61,939 bases of DNA from Oscillospiraceae bacterium (GCA_019423755.1 JAHZAU010000012.1:1-61939); one strand, 5' to 3'. Positions 8,961 to 18,536 are shown, counted from the stretch's first letter. The notes: generated by a model from the letters alone, not told the origin. Numbers and translations are program-made.

Positions 8961-10304
8961 TTATTCTTCGTCCTCGTCTTCTTCCTTGGGCTGGGGTTTG
9001 ATCTCGGCTTTGACCTTGGCGATGCGCCGGTCCTCCACCTGCAGCACGGTAAACTCCACGTTGCCCACCTGCACCACCGGCTTTTCGTCGGGGCCGGGGA
9101 TGCGGTCCAGCACATCGGTGAGCAGGCCGCTGACGGTGTCGTACTCCTCTTCCTCGTCCAGCGTCTGGCCCAGGACCTTTTCGGCCTCATAGATGGACAT
9201 AGCGCCATCCAGAGTAAAGACGTTGTCCGAGATGCGGGAGTATTCCTCCTCCTCGTTGTCGTACTCGTCCTGCATGTTGCCCACGATGGATTCCAGCAGG
9301 TCCTCCATGGTCACGATACCGGAGGTGCCGCCGTATTCGTCCACCACCACGGCGATCTGGATCTTCTTTTCTTTAAAGGTGCGGAACAGCTCGGTGCAGC
9401 GGTTGGATTCCGGTACAAACAGCACCTTGCGGATGAAGGGCTGGATGCTGCCGGTCTCGGCGCCGGGGTTTCCGATGAAGCGGAGCATATCCTTGACGTA
9501 GATGATGCCTACGATGTTGTCGATATCTTCCTCGTACACCGGGATACGGGAGTAACCCTCATCCAGCGCCACCTTCACCACGTCCTGGATGGTGGCGGTG
9601 TTTTCCACCGCTACCATCTCGGTCCGGTGGGTCATGACTTCTTCCGCGGTGGTATCGTCAAACTCGAACACGTTGTCGATCATCTCTTTTTCCGACAGTT
9701 CGATGGTACCTTCCTCGTTGCCGACGTCCACCATCATGCGGATCTCCTCTTCGGTGACCTGCTCGGGCTTATCCTTGGGGTCGATGCCGATAAGGCGCAG
9801 CACCAGGTTGGTGGAGGCGCTGATGAGCATGACGAAGGGCTTGCACACCTTGTACACAAAGGACACCGCCGGACCCACCAGGAAGGAGATCTTCTCGGGG
9901 TTGTGCATGGCGATGCGCTTGGGCACCAGCTCGCCGAAGATCAGCGTCACATAGGAAAGCAGGATGGTGATAAGCACCAGGGCGATGCTGTCCGCGGTCT
10001 GCATGGGAAGGCCGCTCCAGGCGCTGAGCCACTGGCCCAGCTGGTCGGAGAAGTCCTCCGCCGCCGAGGCCGAAGCCAGGAAGCCGGAAAGGGTGACGCC
10101 TACCTGGATGGTGGAAAGGAAGCGCGAAGGCTCTTCCACCAGCCGCAGCAGGCGGCGGGCGCGTTTGTCGCCATCTTCGGACAGCTTGCGCAGCTTGTTG
10201 TCGTTGAAGGTGACGATGGCGATCTCACTCATGGCAAAGAAGGCGTTGCACGCGATGAGCAGGGCGAGGATAACCAGTTTTAAAATCATACTGTCGGGGT
10301 CCAT
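8961..10304 (-). CDS. CNNM/CorC-type (HlyC) membrane protein with CBS pair
   Basis: A 447-residue protein. Residues 1-~185 are a DUF21 transmembrane domain (four hydrophobic segments, the first LKLVILALLIACNAFF). A CBS pair follows at ~205-330 (EVMTHRTEMVAV region) and a CorC_HlyC domain at ~345-430, then an acidic tail. The family handles Mg2+ or other divalent cations, or is labelled hemolysin C; cation transport is the better guess. It starts after AAGGAGATCGAAC and is read from the minus-strand promoter at 10405-10432. A hairpin follows the stop codon, but without a U tract. Confidence 0.93.
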   Translation of the reverse strand: MDPDSMILKLVILALLIACNAFFAMSEIAIVTFNDNKLRKLSEDGDKRARRLLRLVEEPSRFLSTIQVGVTLSGFLASASAAEDFSDQLGQWLSAWSGLPMQTADSIALVLITILLSYVTLIFGELVPKRIAMHNPEKISFLVGPAVSFVYKVCKPFVMLISASTNLVLRLIGIDPKDKPEQVTEEEIRMMVDVGNEEGTIELSEKEMIDNVFEFDDTTAEEVMTHRTEMVAVENTATIQDVVKVALDEGYSRIPVYEEDIDNIVGIIYVKDMLRFIGNPGAETGSIQPFIRKVLFVPESNRCTELFRTFKEKKIQIAVVVDEYGGTSGIVTMEDLLESIVGNMQDEYDNEEEEYSRISDNVFTLDGAMSIYEAEKVLGQTLDEEEEYDTVSGLLTDVLDRIPGPDEKPVVQVGNVEFTVLQVEDRRIAKVKAEIKPQPKEEDEDEE

Positions 10305-10404
10305 GTTCGATCTCCTTTATAATGGTTTGCTGTCCTAGGGACAGAAAGTGTGTGCCTGGGGACGGGGCGCCGCCTCCCAGGATAAGTATGGTTCATACTC
10401 GTTT

Positions 10405-10432
10405 ATTATACCTGATTCCCCCGCTTCTGCAA
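10405..10432 (-). promoter_or_regulatory. sigma-A promoter of the CNNM gene
   Basis: On the minus strand: TTGCAG, 16-bp spacer, TATAAT. It sits in the 437-bp gap between divergent genes; the stretch 10433-10647 holds no recognisable gene. Confidence 0.75.
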
Positions 10433-10647
10433 AGAGCGCCAGCCGCCCGCTGCCGGGGGTGTGAGCGTTTTCCAGCCCGATTTTCGGCCATCAACACCCT
10501 CTCTCGTGCCGGGACGGTCCCATGCTCGTCCCCTTGCCTCTTTTCGGAAGGAAAGGCCCGGGAGCCCCCTCCCTTTCCCGTCATTTTCTGGAATGTAATT
10601 TGTGAAAAAGCTATCAATTTCACTGCAGAAGTTGCACAGATTGTCCC

Positions 10648-10676
10648 TTTACAAGCCGTGGGTAACATGATAAACT
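10648..10676 (+). promoter_or_regulatory. sigma-A promoter of nifJ
   Basis: TTTACA, 17-bp spacer, TAAACT. The ~60-nt leader has a small palindrome ATTTCATCACATGAAAT (10704-10720) and a GGGAGG ribosome-binding site. Confidence 0.6.
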
Positions 10677-10741
10677 TTATACTGTATGTATGATATATTC
10701 CCATTTCATCACATGAAATCTAAAAGGGAGGAACCTCAAAC

Positions 10742-13700
10742 ATGGCAAGAAAAATGAAAACCATGGACGGTAACAACGCTGCCGCATACGTTTCCTATGC
10801 GTTCACTGAAGTTGCCGGTATCTATCCTATCACCCCTTCCAGCCCCATGGCCGACTACGTCGACCAGTGGTCTGCTCAGGGCCAGAAGAACATCTTCGGC
10901 ACCACCGTTAAGGTTATGGAGATGCAGTCTGAGGCCGGTGCTGCCGGTACCGTACACGGCTCGCTCAACGCCGGTGCGCTGACCACCACCTACACCGCTT
11001 CTCAGGGCCTGCTGCTGATGATCCCCAACATGTACAAGATCGCCGGCGAGCTGCTGCCCGCTGTCTTCCATGTATCCGCCAGAACCGTGGCTTCCCACGC
11101 GCTGAACATCTTCGGCGACCATTCTGACGTTTACGCCTGCCGCCAGACCGGTTTCGCTATGCTGGCTGAAACCAACCCCCAGGAGGTTATGGACCTGGCT
11201 GCTGTGGCTCATCTGTCTGCCATCAAGGGCCGCGTTCCCTTCATCAACTTCTTCGACGGTTTCCGTACCTCTCATGAGATCCAGAAGATCGAGATCTGGG
11301 ACTACGAAGACCTGAAGGAAATGTGCGATATGGACGCTGTGGAAGCCTTCCGCAAACGCGCCCTCAACCCCGAACATCCCGTTATGCGTGGTTCCCACGA
11401 AAACGGCGATATCTTCTTCCAGCACCGCGAGGCCTGCAACGAGTACTATGACCGCGTTCCCGAAGTCGTGGAAGAGTACATGGGCAAGGTCAACGCCAAA
11501 CTGGGCACCAACTACCAGCTGTTCAACTACTACGGCGCACCGGATGCCGACCGCGTCATCGTGGCTATGGGCTCCATCTGCGACGTAGCAGAAGAAGTCA
11601 TCGACTACCTGACTGCCAAGGGCGAGAAGGTCGGTCTGGTGAAGGTTCGTCTGTATCGTCCCTTCTCCGCCAAACACCTGCTGGCTGCTATCCCCGAGAC
11701 CGCGAAGAAGATCGCTGTCCTCGACCGTACCAAAGAGCCCGGCGCTTACGCTGAGCCTCTGTGCCTGGATGTCATGAGCGCCATGGCAGAAGCTGGCCGC
11801 ACCGCTACCATCATCGGCGGCCGTTACGGTCTGGGTTCCAAGGACACCACCCCCGCCAGCATCTTCGCTGTTTACAACGAGCTCTCTAAAGACGCTCCCA
11901 AAGCCCGCTTCACCCTGGGCATCAAGGACGACGTTACCAACCTGTCCCTGGACGAGGAAGCTGCTCCCAACACCGCTGCAGAAGGCACCATCGAGTGCAA
12001 ATTCTGGGGTCTGGGCGGCGACGGTACCGTTGGCGCAAACAAGAACTCCATCAAGATCATCGGTGACCACACCAACAAATACGTACAGGCTTACTTCCAG
12101 TACGACTCCAAGAAGACCGGTGGTATCACCATTTCCCACCTGCGCTTCGGCGACAAGCCCATCAAGAGCCCCTACTACATCAACAAAGCAGACTTCGTGG
12201 CCTGCCACAACCCCTCTTATGTCATCAAGGGCTACAAGATGGTCCGCGACGTCAAACCCGGCGGTGTCTTCCTGATCAACTGCCAGTGGAACTTCGATGA
12301 GCTCAATCAGCACATGCCTGCTGAGGCCAAACGCTACATCGCCAACAACAACATCCAGCTGTACACCATCAACGCTATCGACAAGGCAATCGAGATCGGT
12401 CTGGGCAAACGCACCAACACCATCCTGCAGTCTGCCTTCTTCGCTCTGGCCGGTGTTCTGCCCAAAGAGGACGCCATCCGCTACATGAAGGACGCTGCTA
12501 CCCGCAGCTTCTCCAAGAAGGGCGAGGCTATCGTTAAGATGAACCACGACGCCATCGACGCTGGTTTCGACTTCTACCAGAAGATTGAAGTTCCCGCTGA
12601 TTGGGCTAACGCTGTGGACAACCACGAAGCTGCTGCTCTGGAAGGCAACAACCAGAAGCTGCTAACCATGGTCAAAGACATCATGGAGCCCGTTGCCAAG
12701 ATGGACGGCGACAGCCTGCCGGTATCCGCCTTCGTTCCCCATGCAGACGGTACCTTCGAGCAGGGTGCTTCCGCTTACGAGAAACGCGGCGTTGCCGTTA
12801 TGGTTCCCGAGTGGGATGCTTCCAAGTGCATTCAGTGCAACCGCTGCTCTTATGTCTGCCCGCACGCTACCATCCGTCCCTTCGCTCTGAGCGAGGAGGA
12901 GGTTAACGCTGCTCCTGCCGGCCTGAAGACCGCTAAGATGATCGGCAAAGGCCTGGAAGACCTGAAATTCACCATCTCCGTTTCTCCTCTGGACTGCATG
13001 GGCTGCGGCGTCTGCGTCGGCGTCTGCCCCGCCAAAGAGAAAGCCATCACCATGGTTCCTCGCGAGAGCCAGGAATCTCAGCAGCCGGTATTCGACTACC
13101 TGGTTGCGAACGTAGACGTGAAACCCGGTATGCCCGCTAAAGAGACCGTCAAAGGCAGCCAGTTCGAAAAACCGCTGCTGGAGTTCTCCGGTTCCTGCGC
13201 CGGCTGCGCCGAGACCGCTTACGCCCGCCTGATCACCCAGCTGTTCGGCGACCGGATGTACATCTCCAACGCCACCGGCTGTTCTTCCATCTGGGGCGGC
13301 CCCGCTGCCACCTCTCCGTACACCGTTGACTTCAAGGGCCACGGTCCCGCTTGGGCTAACTCCCTGTTCGAAGACAACGCAGAGCACGGCTTCGGCCTCT
13401 ACCTGGGCCAGAAAGCAGTTCGCGACAGCCTGATCGCTCAGGTCAAAGAGATCGCGGAAAACGGCGAGAACGAGAACTGCAAAGCGGCTGCTCAGAAATA
13501 CCTGGATACCGTCAACGACGGCAAGACCAACAAAGCGGCTACCGAGGAACTGGTAAAAGCTCTGGAGGCCTGCGGTTGTGAAAGAGCTCAGAATATCCTC
13601 AAGAACAAGGAGTTCCTCTCCAAGAAATCGACCTGGGTATTCGGCGGCGACGGTTGGGCTTACGACATCGGCTTCGGCGGTCTGGACCACGTCCTGGCTT

Positions 13701-14284
13701 CCGGCGAAGACATCAACATCATGGTCTTCGACACCGAGGTTTACTCCAACACCGGCGGTCAGGCTTCCAAGGCTTCTCAGATCGGCCAGGTAGCACAGTT
13801 CGCTGCTGCTGGTAAGGCCATCGCCAAGAAGAGCCTGGCAGAGATCGCTATGTCCTACGGCTACATCTACGTTGCCCAGATTGCTATGGGCGCCGACATG
13901 AACCAGACCATCAAAGCCCTGGCAGAAGCCGAAGCTTACCCGGGTCCGTCTCTGGTCATCGGCTACGCTCCCTGCGAGATGCACTCCATCAAGGGCGGCA
14001 TGGTCAACTGCCAGAACGAGATGAAACGTGCCGTTGACTGCGGTTACTGGAACCTGTTCCGCTTCAACCCGGCTCTGAAGGCAGAGGGCAAGAACCCCTT
14101 CATCCTGGACAGCAAGGCTCCTTCCGCCGATTACAGAGAGTTCATCCTGGGCGAGGCTCGTTACTCCTCTCTGACCCGCTCCTTCCCCGAGCGTGCTGAG
14201 GAGCTGTTCTCCCAGGCTGAGAAAGGTGCGCTGGATCGTTACGCTCACCTGCTCAAACTGTCCAAACTCTACGACGCGGAATAA
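10742..14284 (+). CDS. nifJ: pyruvate:ferredoxin (flavodoxin) oxidoreductase
   Basis: A single-chain 1180-residue PFOR. The N-terminal domain shows YPITPSSPMADY and ASQGLLLMIPNMYK. Two 4Fe-4S motifs of the CxxCxxCxxxC type lie near residues 696 and 750 (CIQCNRCSYVCP, CMGCGVCVGVCP). The proximal-cluster cysteines are in GSCAGC (~820), ATGCSS (~846) and APCEMH (~1077). The TPP/Mg site is GDGWAYDIG with SNTGGQASKA (~990). It oxidises pyruvate with CoA to acetyl-CoA, CO2 and reduced ferredoxin, linking pyk to acetate kinase. Unlike neighbours it uses GCT and GGT often, as expected of a highly expressed gene. Confidence 0.98.
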   Translation: MARKMKTMDGNNAAAYVSYAFTEVAGIYPITPSSPMADYVDQWSAQGQKNIFGTTVKVMEMQSEAGAAGTVHGSLNAGALTTTYTASQGLLLMIPNMYKIAGELLPAVFHVSARTVASHALNIFGDHSDVYACRQTGFAMLAETNPQEVMDLAAVAHLSAIKGRVPFINFFDGFRTSHEIQKIEIWDYEDLKEMCDMDAVEAFRKRALNPEHPVMRGSHENGDIFFQHREACNEYYDRVPEVVEEYMGKVNAKLGTNYQLFNYYGAPDADRVIVAMGSICDVAEEVIDYLTAKGEKVGLVKVRLYRPFSAKHLLAAIPETAKKIAVLDRTKEPGAYAEPLCLDVMSAMAEAGRTATIIGGRYGLGSKDTTPASIFAVYNELSKDAPKARFTLGIKDDVTNLSLDEEAAPNTAAEGTIECKFWGLGGDGTVGANKNSIKIIGDHTNKYVQAYFQYDSKKTGGITISHLRFGDKPIKSPYYINKADFVACHNPSYVIKGYKMVRDVKPGGVFLINCQWNFDELNQHMPAEAKRYIANNNIQLYTINAIDKAIEIGLGKRTNTILQSAFFALAGVLPKEDAIRYMKDAATRSFSKKGEAIVKMNHDAIDAGFDFYQKIEVPADWANAVDNHEAAALEGNNQKLLTMVKDIMEPVAKMDGDSLPVSAFVPHADGTFEQGASAYEKRGVAVMVPEWDASKCIQCNRCSYVCPHATIRPFALSEEEVNAAPAGLKTAKMIGKGLEDLKFTISVSPLDCMGCGVCVGVCPAKEKAITMVPRESQESQQPVFDYLVANVDVKPGMPAKETVKGSQFEKPLLEFSGSCAGCAETAYARLITQLFGDRMYISNATGCSSIWGGPAATSPYTVDFKGHGPAWANSLFEDNAEHGFGLYLGQKAVRDSLIAQVKEIAENGENENCKAAAQKYLDTVNDGKTNKAATEELVKALEACGCERAQNILKNKEFLSKKSTWVFGGDGWAYDIGFGGLDHVLASGEDINIMVFDTEVYSNTGGQASKASQIGQVAQFAAAGKAIAKKSLAEIAMSYGYIYVAQIAMGADMNQTIKALAEAEAYPGPSLVIGYAPCEMHSIKGGMVNCQNEMKRAVDCGYWNLFRFNPALKAEGKNPFILDSKAPSADYREFILGEARYSSLTRSFPERAEELFSQAEKGALDRYAHLLKLSKLYDAE

Positions 14285-14302
14285 TCTTTTCTCCGTATTT
14301 TC

Positions 14303-14339
14303 CACCGGGCACGGCAGACGCCGTGCCCGGTGTTTTTTG
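14303..14339 (+). terminator. terminator of nifJ
   Basis: A 12-bp stem (14303-14314 with 14321-14332) followed by TGTTTTTT. Confidence 0.9.
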
Positions 14340-14344
14340 TGCGC

Positions 14345-14384
14345 AAAAAGGCCGCCCCCGCCAAAAAAGGCAGGGACGGCCTTT
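14345..14384 (-). terminator. terminator of the M20 dipeptidase gene
   Basis: GC-rich stem 14345-14362 with 14369-14384, with the U tract on the minus strand. It is back-to-back with the nifJ terminator. Confidence 0.8.
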
Positions 14385-14402
14385 AATTTTTCTCCTTGGG
14401 AA

Positions 14403-15806
14403 CTAAAGCACTGCGTCCAGCTCCAGGAAGATGCGCACATAGATGCGCAGCGCCTCGTACAGCTGGGTGATGTTCATGGCTTCGTTGGGATAATGTCCGC
14501 CGTTGTAGGGGCTGTTTTCGTGCTGGCAGGCGCCACAGCCCACAGCGTTGGGCAGCTTGCGGGCGTAGCTTCCGCCGCCGATGACGATAGGCTCGAAGTG
14601 CTGGTGCAGCTCCTCCTCACAGATGCGGTTGAGCAGCGGGATCACCGGGTTTTCCTTGGGCACATAGGCCGGGCCGTCGTTGGACAGCCAGTCCACGGCA
14701 AAGCCCGCCTCCTCACAGGTCCGGCGCAGGTTGGCAAGCATCTGCTCCTGGTCCTGGGTGACGGCATAGCGGACGTTGATGTTCTGCACCAGGCGGCCGT
14801 CCCGCACCCGGGCCATGCCGCCGCAGTGGGTGGTCTTGCCGGAGGCTTCGTCCTCAAAGTCGATGCCCAGGCCCTTGCCGTAAGCGTCGGCAAAGGCGTG
14901 CTGCAGGAAGGTCATGGCCTTCTGGCCGTTGCCGGTGACCAGGCCGCTTTGCGCCAGACGGTCGGCCAGCTTCCAGATGGCGGAGAGGGTGCCTTTGGGG
15001 AAGGCCGCGTGCCCGGCGATGCCGGTGGTGGAGAGCTTCACCCCGTTTTCCACCTCTTCGATGGTCATATCCTCCTGGGGGAAGGCTGCCCGGGCCTGCT
15101 CCAGGGTGACCCCTTCCAGCACAGCGCTGCACCGGGCCGGAACTGCGTTGCTGGCCACGCCGCCGTCAAAGTCTTTCAGATTGGAGCCGCTCAGGTCGCA
15201 GGAAAGGTCCCCTTCCAGGATGCCCTTTTCCCCGTGCCACACCGAGAAGAAGCCGTCGGGGATGAGGGAGAACTTGGGCGGCTGGGTCTTGCTGCGGTAG
15301 TAGAGGATGTCATCCATACCGGTCTCCTCGGCGCAGCCAAAGAACATGAAGCCGCTGTGCTTGTGGGGCAGGCCCAGCTCCTTGATGCAGCGCAGGGCGT
15401 AGAAGGCCGCCATAGCCGGGCCTTTGTTGTCGGAGGTACCCCGGCCTACCAGGTAGTTGCCGTCCACAAAGGGGACATAGGGGTCGGAGTTCCAGTCGGT
15501 GCCTTCCGGGACCACGTCCATGTGGCCGAAGAAGCCGATCTGCTCCTCGGTCTCGCCCGGCAGGATGGCGGTGCCGCAGTAGTGGTCGTAATCGGTGACC
15601 ACAAAGCCGTACTTTTTGGCCAGGCCCAGGGCCGCATCCAGCGCCTGGCGGCACCCGGCGCCGTAGGGCTCCTCTTTGTTTTCCGGCTGCGCCTGGCTGA
15701 CGCTCTTGATGGAAGAAAGCAGCTTCACGTCCTCGATGAGCTGCTCTTTGTGCTCCTCGATCCAGCGGTCGATGGCTTCATAGGGAATCTTTCCTTGCTC
15801 CAACAT
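14403..15806 (-). CDS. M20 dipeptidase, PepV/Sapep type
   Basis: A 467-residue protein starting after GAAAGGAGAACCCAC. M20 metal and catalytic motifs are present: GHMDVVPEG (first metal His and Asp), GRGTSDNKGP (bridging Asp) and GCAEETGM (general base Glu and a metal Glu). The length and the N-terminal ~60-residue lead-in fit the Sapep/PepV branch, cytosolic zinc enzymes that finish peptide breakdown by cleaving dipeptides. It is monocistronic and convergent with nifJ. An AT-rich stretch with a TATAAT on the minus strand (15839-15844) probably contains its promoter, though no good -35 is visible. Confidence 0.93.
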   Translation of the reverse strand: MLEQGKIPYEAIDRWIEEHKEQLIEDVKLLSSIKSVSQAQPENKEEPYGAGCRQALDAALGLAKKYGFVVTDYDHYCGTAILPGETEEQIGFFGHMDVVPEGTDWNSDPYVPFVDGNYLVGRGTSDNKGPAMAAFYALRCIKELGLPHKHSGFMFFGCAEETGMDDILYYRSKTQPPKFSLIPDGFFSVWHGEKGILEGDLSCDLSGSNLKDFDGGVASNAVPARCSAVLEGVTLEQARAAFPQEDMTIEEVENGVKLSTTGIAGHAAFPKGTLSAIWKLADRLAQSGLVTGNGQKAMTFLQHAFADAYGKGLGIDFEDEASGKTTHCGGMARVRDGRLVQNINVRYAVTQDQEQMLANLRRTCEEAGFAVDWLSNDGPAYVPKENPVIPLLNRICEEELHQHFEPIVIGGGSYARKLPNAVGCGACQHENSPYNGGHYPNEAMNITQLYEALRIYVRIFLELDAVL

Positions 15807-15982
15807 GTGGGTTCTCCTTTCGTCATTTACTATATTGTATTATAATGTTATATGACTACTCTTTTCCATAACCATACCAGCCTTCCCCGGGATTTGCAAC
15901 CGAAAACGCCGCTTTTCTCTTTTTTCATCAGTTTCTTTCTGCATTTCTTGGCGGCTTCCCCAATTTTTTACCCACCTCTTGC

Positions 15983-16011
15983 TTGACAAACGCCGCCGGA
16001 AGTGACAAGAT
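15983..16011 (+). promoter_or_regulatory. possible promoter of the PHP phosphatase gene
   Basis: A consensus TTGACA, 17-bp spacer, then a weak CAAGAT. The start codon is 47 nt further on. Confidence 0.4.
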
Positions 16012-16057
16012 GAAAGCGAATTCGCCGGTGGTCCGGCTCCAGAAAGGAAGATTTGCC

Positions 16058-16867
16058 ATGTCCATCATCCCATTTGACTACCACGTTCACAGTTCCATCT
16101 CTCCCGACAGCAAATGCCCGATGGAAGACAGCTGCCGCGCCGCCGTGGAAAACGGCCTGACCGAGCTGGTGTTTACCGAGCATCTGGAGTTTTACAGCCC
16201 GGGGCACGCCGGCTATCCCTTCGACGCCGCCTACCTGGACCGCTATTTTGAGACGCTGGAGGCCTGCCGCCGCCAGTTTGCTGGCGCCCTTTCCCTGCCC
16301 AGCGGCATCGAGATCGGCCAACCCACCGTCAACCCCGAACACGCTCACCAGCTGCTGGACGGCCGCTCCTTCGACTACCGCATCGGCTCGGTACACAAGA
16401 TCCAGGACAAGGACCTGGCCTTCTGGGACCTGCCCCATGCCGACACCCACGCCCTCTGCCTGGAAGCGCTGCAGCTGACCCTGGACCTGGCCCAAAGCGA
16501 CTGGTACGACTGCCTGGGCCACATCGACCTCATCAAGCGCTACGGCGCCCGCCAGGGTATCGCCATCTCCCTGGAACCTTATGAGGACGAGCTGGCCCAG
16601 ATCTTCCGCACGGTGATCCAAAAAGGCAAGGGCATCGAGCTGAACACCTCCGGCCTGCGCCAGGAAGCCAAGGAGACCCTGCCCTCCTTAGCTATCCTGC
16701 GGCTCTACCGCAGCCTGGGCGGCGAGATCATCACCATGGGGTCGGACTCCCACCGCGCCGCCGACCTGGCCGCGGGCTTTGAGACCGGCCGGCAGCTTCT
16801 GCTGGAAGCCGGCTTCACCCACCTGTGCCGCTTCTCCCAAGGTAAGCCGCAGTTCCTGCCGCTGTAA
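16058..16867 (+). CDS. PHP-domain phosphoesterase, histidinol-phosphatase (HisK/HisJ) type
   Basis: A 269-residue protein from the ATG at 16058, with AAAGGAAG 8 nt upstream. PHP motifs are complete: DYHVHSS near the N-terminus, FTEHLEF at ~40, a GIEIG segment, GSVHK, CLGHIDL and a late GSDSHRAADLAAG. These give the trinuclear metal site. The closest functional match is histidinol-phosphatase (histidine biosynthesis), but no other his gene is nearby, and related proteins with other phosphate substrates exist. It ends at its own terminator. Confidence 0.85.
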   Translation: MSIIPFDYHVHSSISPDSKCPMEDSCRAAVENGLTELVFTEHLEFYSPGHAGYPFDAAYLDRYFETLEACRRQFAGALSLPSGIEIGQPTVNPEHAHQLLDGRSFDYRIGSVHKIQDKDLAFWDLPHADTHALCLEALQLTLDLAQSDWYDCLGHIDLIKRYGARQGIAISLEPYEDELAQIFRTVIQKGKGIELNTSGLRQEAKETLPSLAILRLYRSLGGEIITMGSDSHRAADLAAGFETGRQLLLEAGFTHLCRFSQGKPQFLPL

Positions 16868-16878
16868 TCTCCCATTTT

Positions 16879-16920
16879 CCCCTTCCGGCGCCTGTTTTGG
16901 GCGCGGGAAGGGGATTTTTT
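16879..16920 (+). terminator. terminator of the PHP gene
   Basis: Stem 16879-16892 with 16899-16913 (small bulge), followed by TTTTTT. Confidence 0.85.
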
Positions 16921-17154
16921 CTGCCCAAAAGGCGATTTTGCCCTCCAATTTTTTATCGCTTTTTTACAGCAAATTGACGAAGTCCTCCTGCACAACCTGC
17001 ACAATGGTATTAGAAACGGTATATTGTCCTTGTATTGCGGACTCTTGTTGTTAAAAAGGGAACAATTCCTCCCATTTTGCCTTTCTTTTCTTTGAACCTT
17101 TGGCTGCAAGAAAGGAGACCAGGCGTTTACTTTTTTTCAATTGTGCTATAACAT

Positions 17155-17170
17155 CATATAACGTTATATG
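17155..17170. promoter_or_regulatory. 16-bp perfect palindrome, possible operator
   Basis: CATATAACGTTATATG reads the same on both strands and lies at the expected start point of the possible promoter at 17126-17154. A binding site for a dimeric repressor is an inference; FrlR, encoded at the end of the operon, is a candidate. Confidence 0.4.
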
Positions 17171-17250
17171 TAAAATTAAACAAGGTATGAATAAAATTCT
17201 GCGTTTTTGCCCCCATTCCATGCGGCATCCCATGGTCCTGGATTGCCAAG

Positions 17251-17317
17251 CAGGATGGTTCTCCAAAGAAACACCTTTGGGACCATCCTCTGCCAAGGGC
17301 GCTTCGGCAGCCTTTGG
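17251..17317 (+). other. pair of stable hairpins upstream of frlB
   Basis: The first hairpin pairs 17251-17268 with 17275-17292 (core GGATGGT with ACCATCC plus CCAAAG with CTTTGG, loop AAACAC). The second pairs 17293-17299 with 17311-17317. No U tract follows directly, so these are not typical terminators. Confidence 0.5.
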
Positions 17318-17436
17318 ATAAAATGACATGGCTTCTGGATATTATCGATAAAACTTTTTTCATTTTTGAGTAGATTTGCATACAACAAACTAGCTAGTTT
17401 CTTTTTGTTGATGCTCGGATTTTCTGGTTATTTTGA

Positions 17437-17488
17437 TTGACAAGACCGATAAAATGCGGTATTCTGGCCTCAGATGTTATAGGACATC
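17437..17488 (+). promoter_or_regulatory. frl operon promoter with candidate operator
   Basis: TTGACA, 17-bp spacer, TATTCT (17437-17465), the best promoter in the region. Immediately downstream lies an inverted repeat GATGT-N6-ACATC (17473-17488), which would overlap the transcription start and is placed as a repressor site would be. The untranslated leader is ~85 nt, ending in AGGAGG. Confidence 0.75.
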
Positions 17489-17555
17489 ATAAACCTACCT
17501 CGATCCTATTTTCTAAAACCAATATACCGATTCAAACAATTAGGAGGAATGTAGC

Positions 17556-18536
17556 ATGAAACAGTATCACATCGACCAGATCCAGCAGGCGGTAGACGCC
17601 ATCAAAGCCAGAGGCAACAAAGTTGACCACTTCTTCTTCGTAGCCTGCGGCGGTTCCAAAGCCCTGTTCGAGCCTGCTCAGTACATCATGGACCGGGAAA
17701 CCGAAATCCCCTGCACGGTATATTCTTCCAACGAATTTGTACATCGGATGCCCAAAGGTTTCACCGAAAACTCCGTTTTCGTCAGCTGCTCTCACTCCGG
17801 TAACACCCCCGAGACCGTAAAAGCCACCGAGCTGGCCAAAGCCAAAGGCGCTGTGACCATCTCCCTGAGCCACCTGGAAGATTCCCCCCTGTGGAACGCT
17901 ACCGGTTACGGCCTGCACTATGACTGGAAAGAAGAGGGCGACGCTTCCAACTATCAGAGAGCCATCCTCTATCGCCTGGTCTTCAGCATCCTGAACCTGC
18001 TGCAGCCCAACGAGAAATATGAAAAAGCCATCGAGAGCATCGAGGCTCTGCCCTCTGTCATCGAAGCAAACTGCGCCAAATACATGGCTTCCGCTGATGA
18101 GTTCGGTTCCTCCTACAAGAGAGAGCCCATGATCTACACCATGGCCAGCGGCGCTTGCTACGGCCCGGCTTACTCCTTCGCCATCTGCCTGCTGATGGAA
18201 ATGATGTGGGTCAACTCCCACGCCATCCACTCCGGCGAATACTTCCACGGTCCCTTCGAGATCACCGATTACGACGTTCCCTTCCTGATGATCAAGAGCC
18301 TGGATGAATGCCGCCCGCTGGATGAGAGAGCTTACAACTTCGTCTCCAAATACAGCAAACGCGTAACCCTGGTTGACTGCGCCGACTTCAACATGACCGG
18401 CATCGATGAATCCGTCCGCGGTTACTTCGCTCCCGTTGTTCTGGATTCCGTCCTCCGCTGCTACGCCGACGCTCTGGCTGACCACAAAGGCCATCCGCTG
18501 TCCGTCCGCCGCTACATGTGGAGAATGCAGTACTAA
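17556..18536 (+). CDS. frlB: FrlB-type fructosamine-6-phosphate deglycase (SIS domain)
   Basis: A 326-residue protein after TTAGGAGGAATGTAGC. It has the two-lobed SIS sugar-isomerase fold with CGGSKAL at 31-37 and SHSGNTPET at 79-87, as in FrlB and GlmS. It would cleave the phosphorylated Amadori product (for example fructoselysine 6-phosphate) to glucose 6-phosphate and the free amino acid. The identification rests on the fold plus context: it opens an operon in the B. subtilis order frlB-O-N-M-D. Whether the amino acid is glycated at the alpha or epsilon amine cannot be told. Confidence 0.9.
   Translation: MKQYHIDQIQQAVDAIKARGNKVDHFFFVACGGSKALFEPAQYIMDRETEIPCTVYSSNEFVHRMPKGFTENSVFVSCSHSGNTPETVKATELAKAKGAVTISLSHLEDSPLWNATGYGLHYDWKEEGDASNYQRAILYRLVFSILNLLQPNEKYEKAIESIEALPSVIEANCAKYMASADEFGSSYKREPMIYTMASGACYGPAYSFAICLLMEMMWVNSHAIHSGEYFHGPFEITDYDVPFLMIKSLDECRPLDERAYNFVSKYSKRVTLVDCADFNMTGIDESVRGYFAPVVLDSVLRCYADALADHKGHPLSVRRYMWRMQY

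Larger units (their letters stand above)
16921..17436. other. AT-rich non-coding region upstream of frl
   Basis: About 500 bp without a convincing gene, clearly more AT-rich than its surroundings. A 44-codon reading frame starts at 17188 but has no properly spaced ribosome site and coincides with a strong hairpin, so it is not called. A possible promoter TTTACT-N17-TAACAT (17126-17154) faces right, directly followed by the palindrome at 17155. Two hairpins follow. The region could be a distal regulatory zone or a small RNA. Confidence 0.5.

Noticed and set aside
17188..17322. 44-codon frame upstream of frlB
   Set aside because: The AAGG lies only one base from the ATG and the frame coincides with a strong hairpin; no conserved feature.
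17030..17330. A lysine riboswitch before the fructoselysine operon
   Set aside because: The conserved core sequences of the lysine riboswitch could not be found in this stretch.
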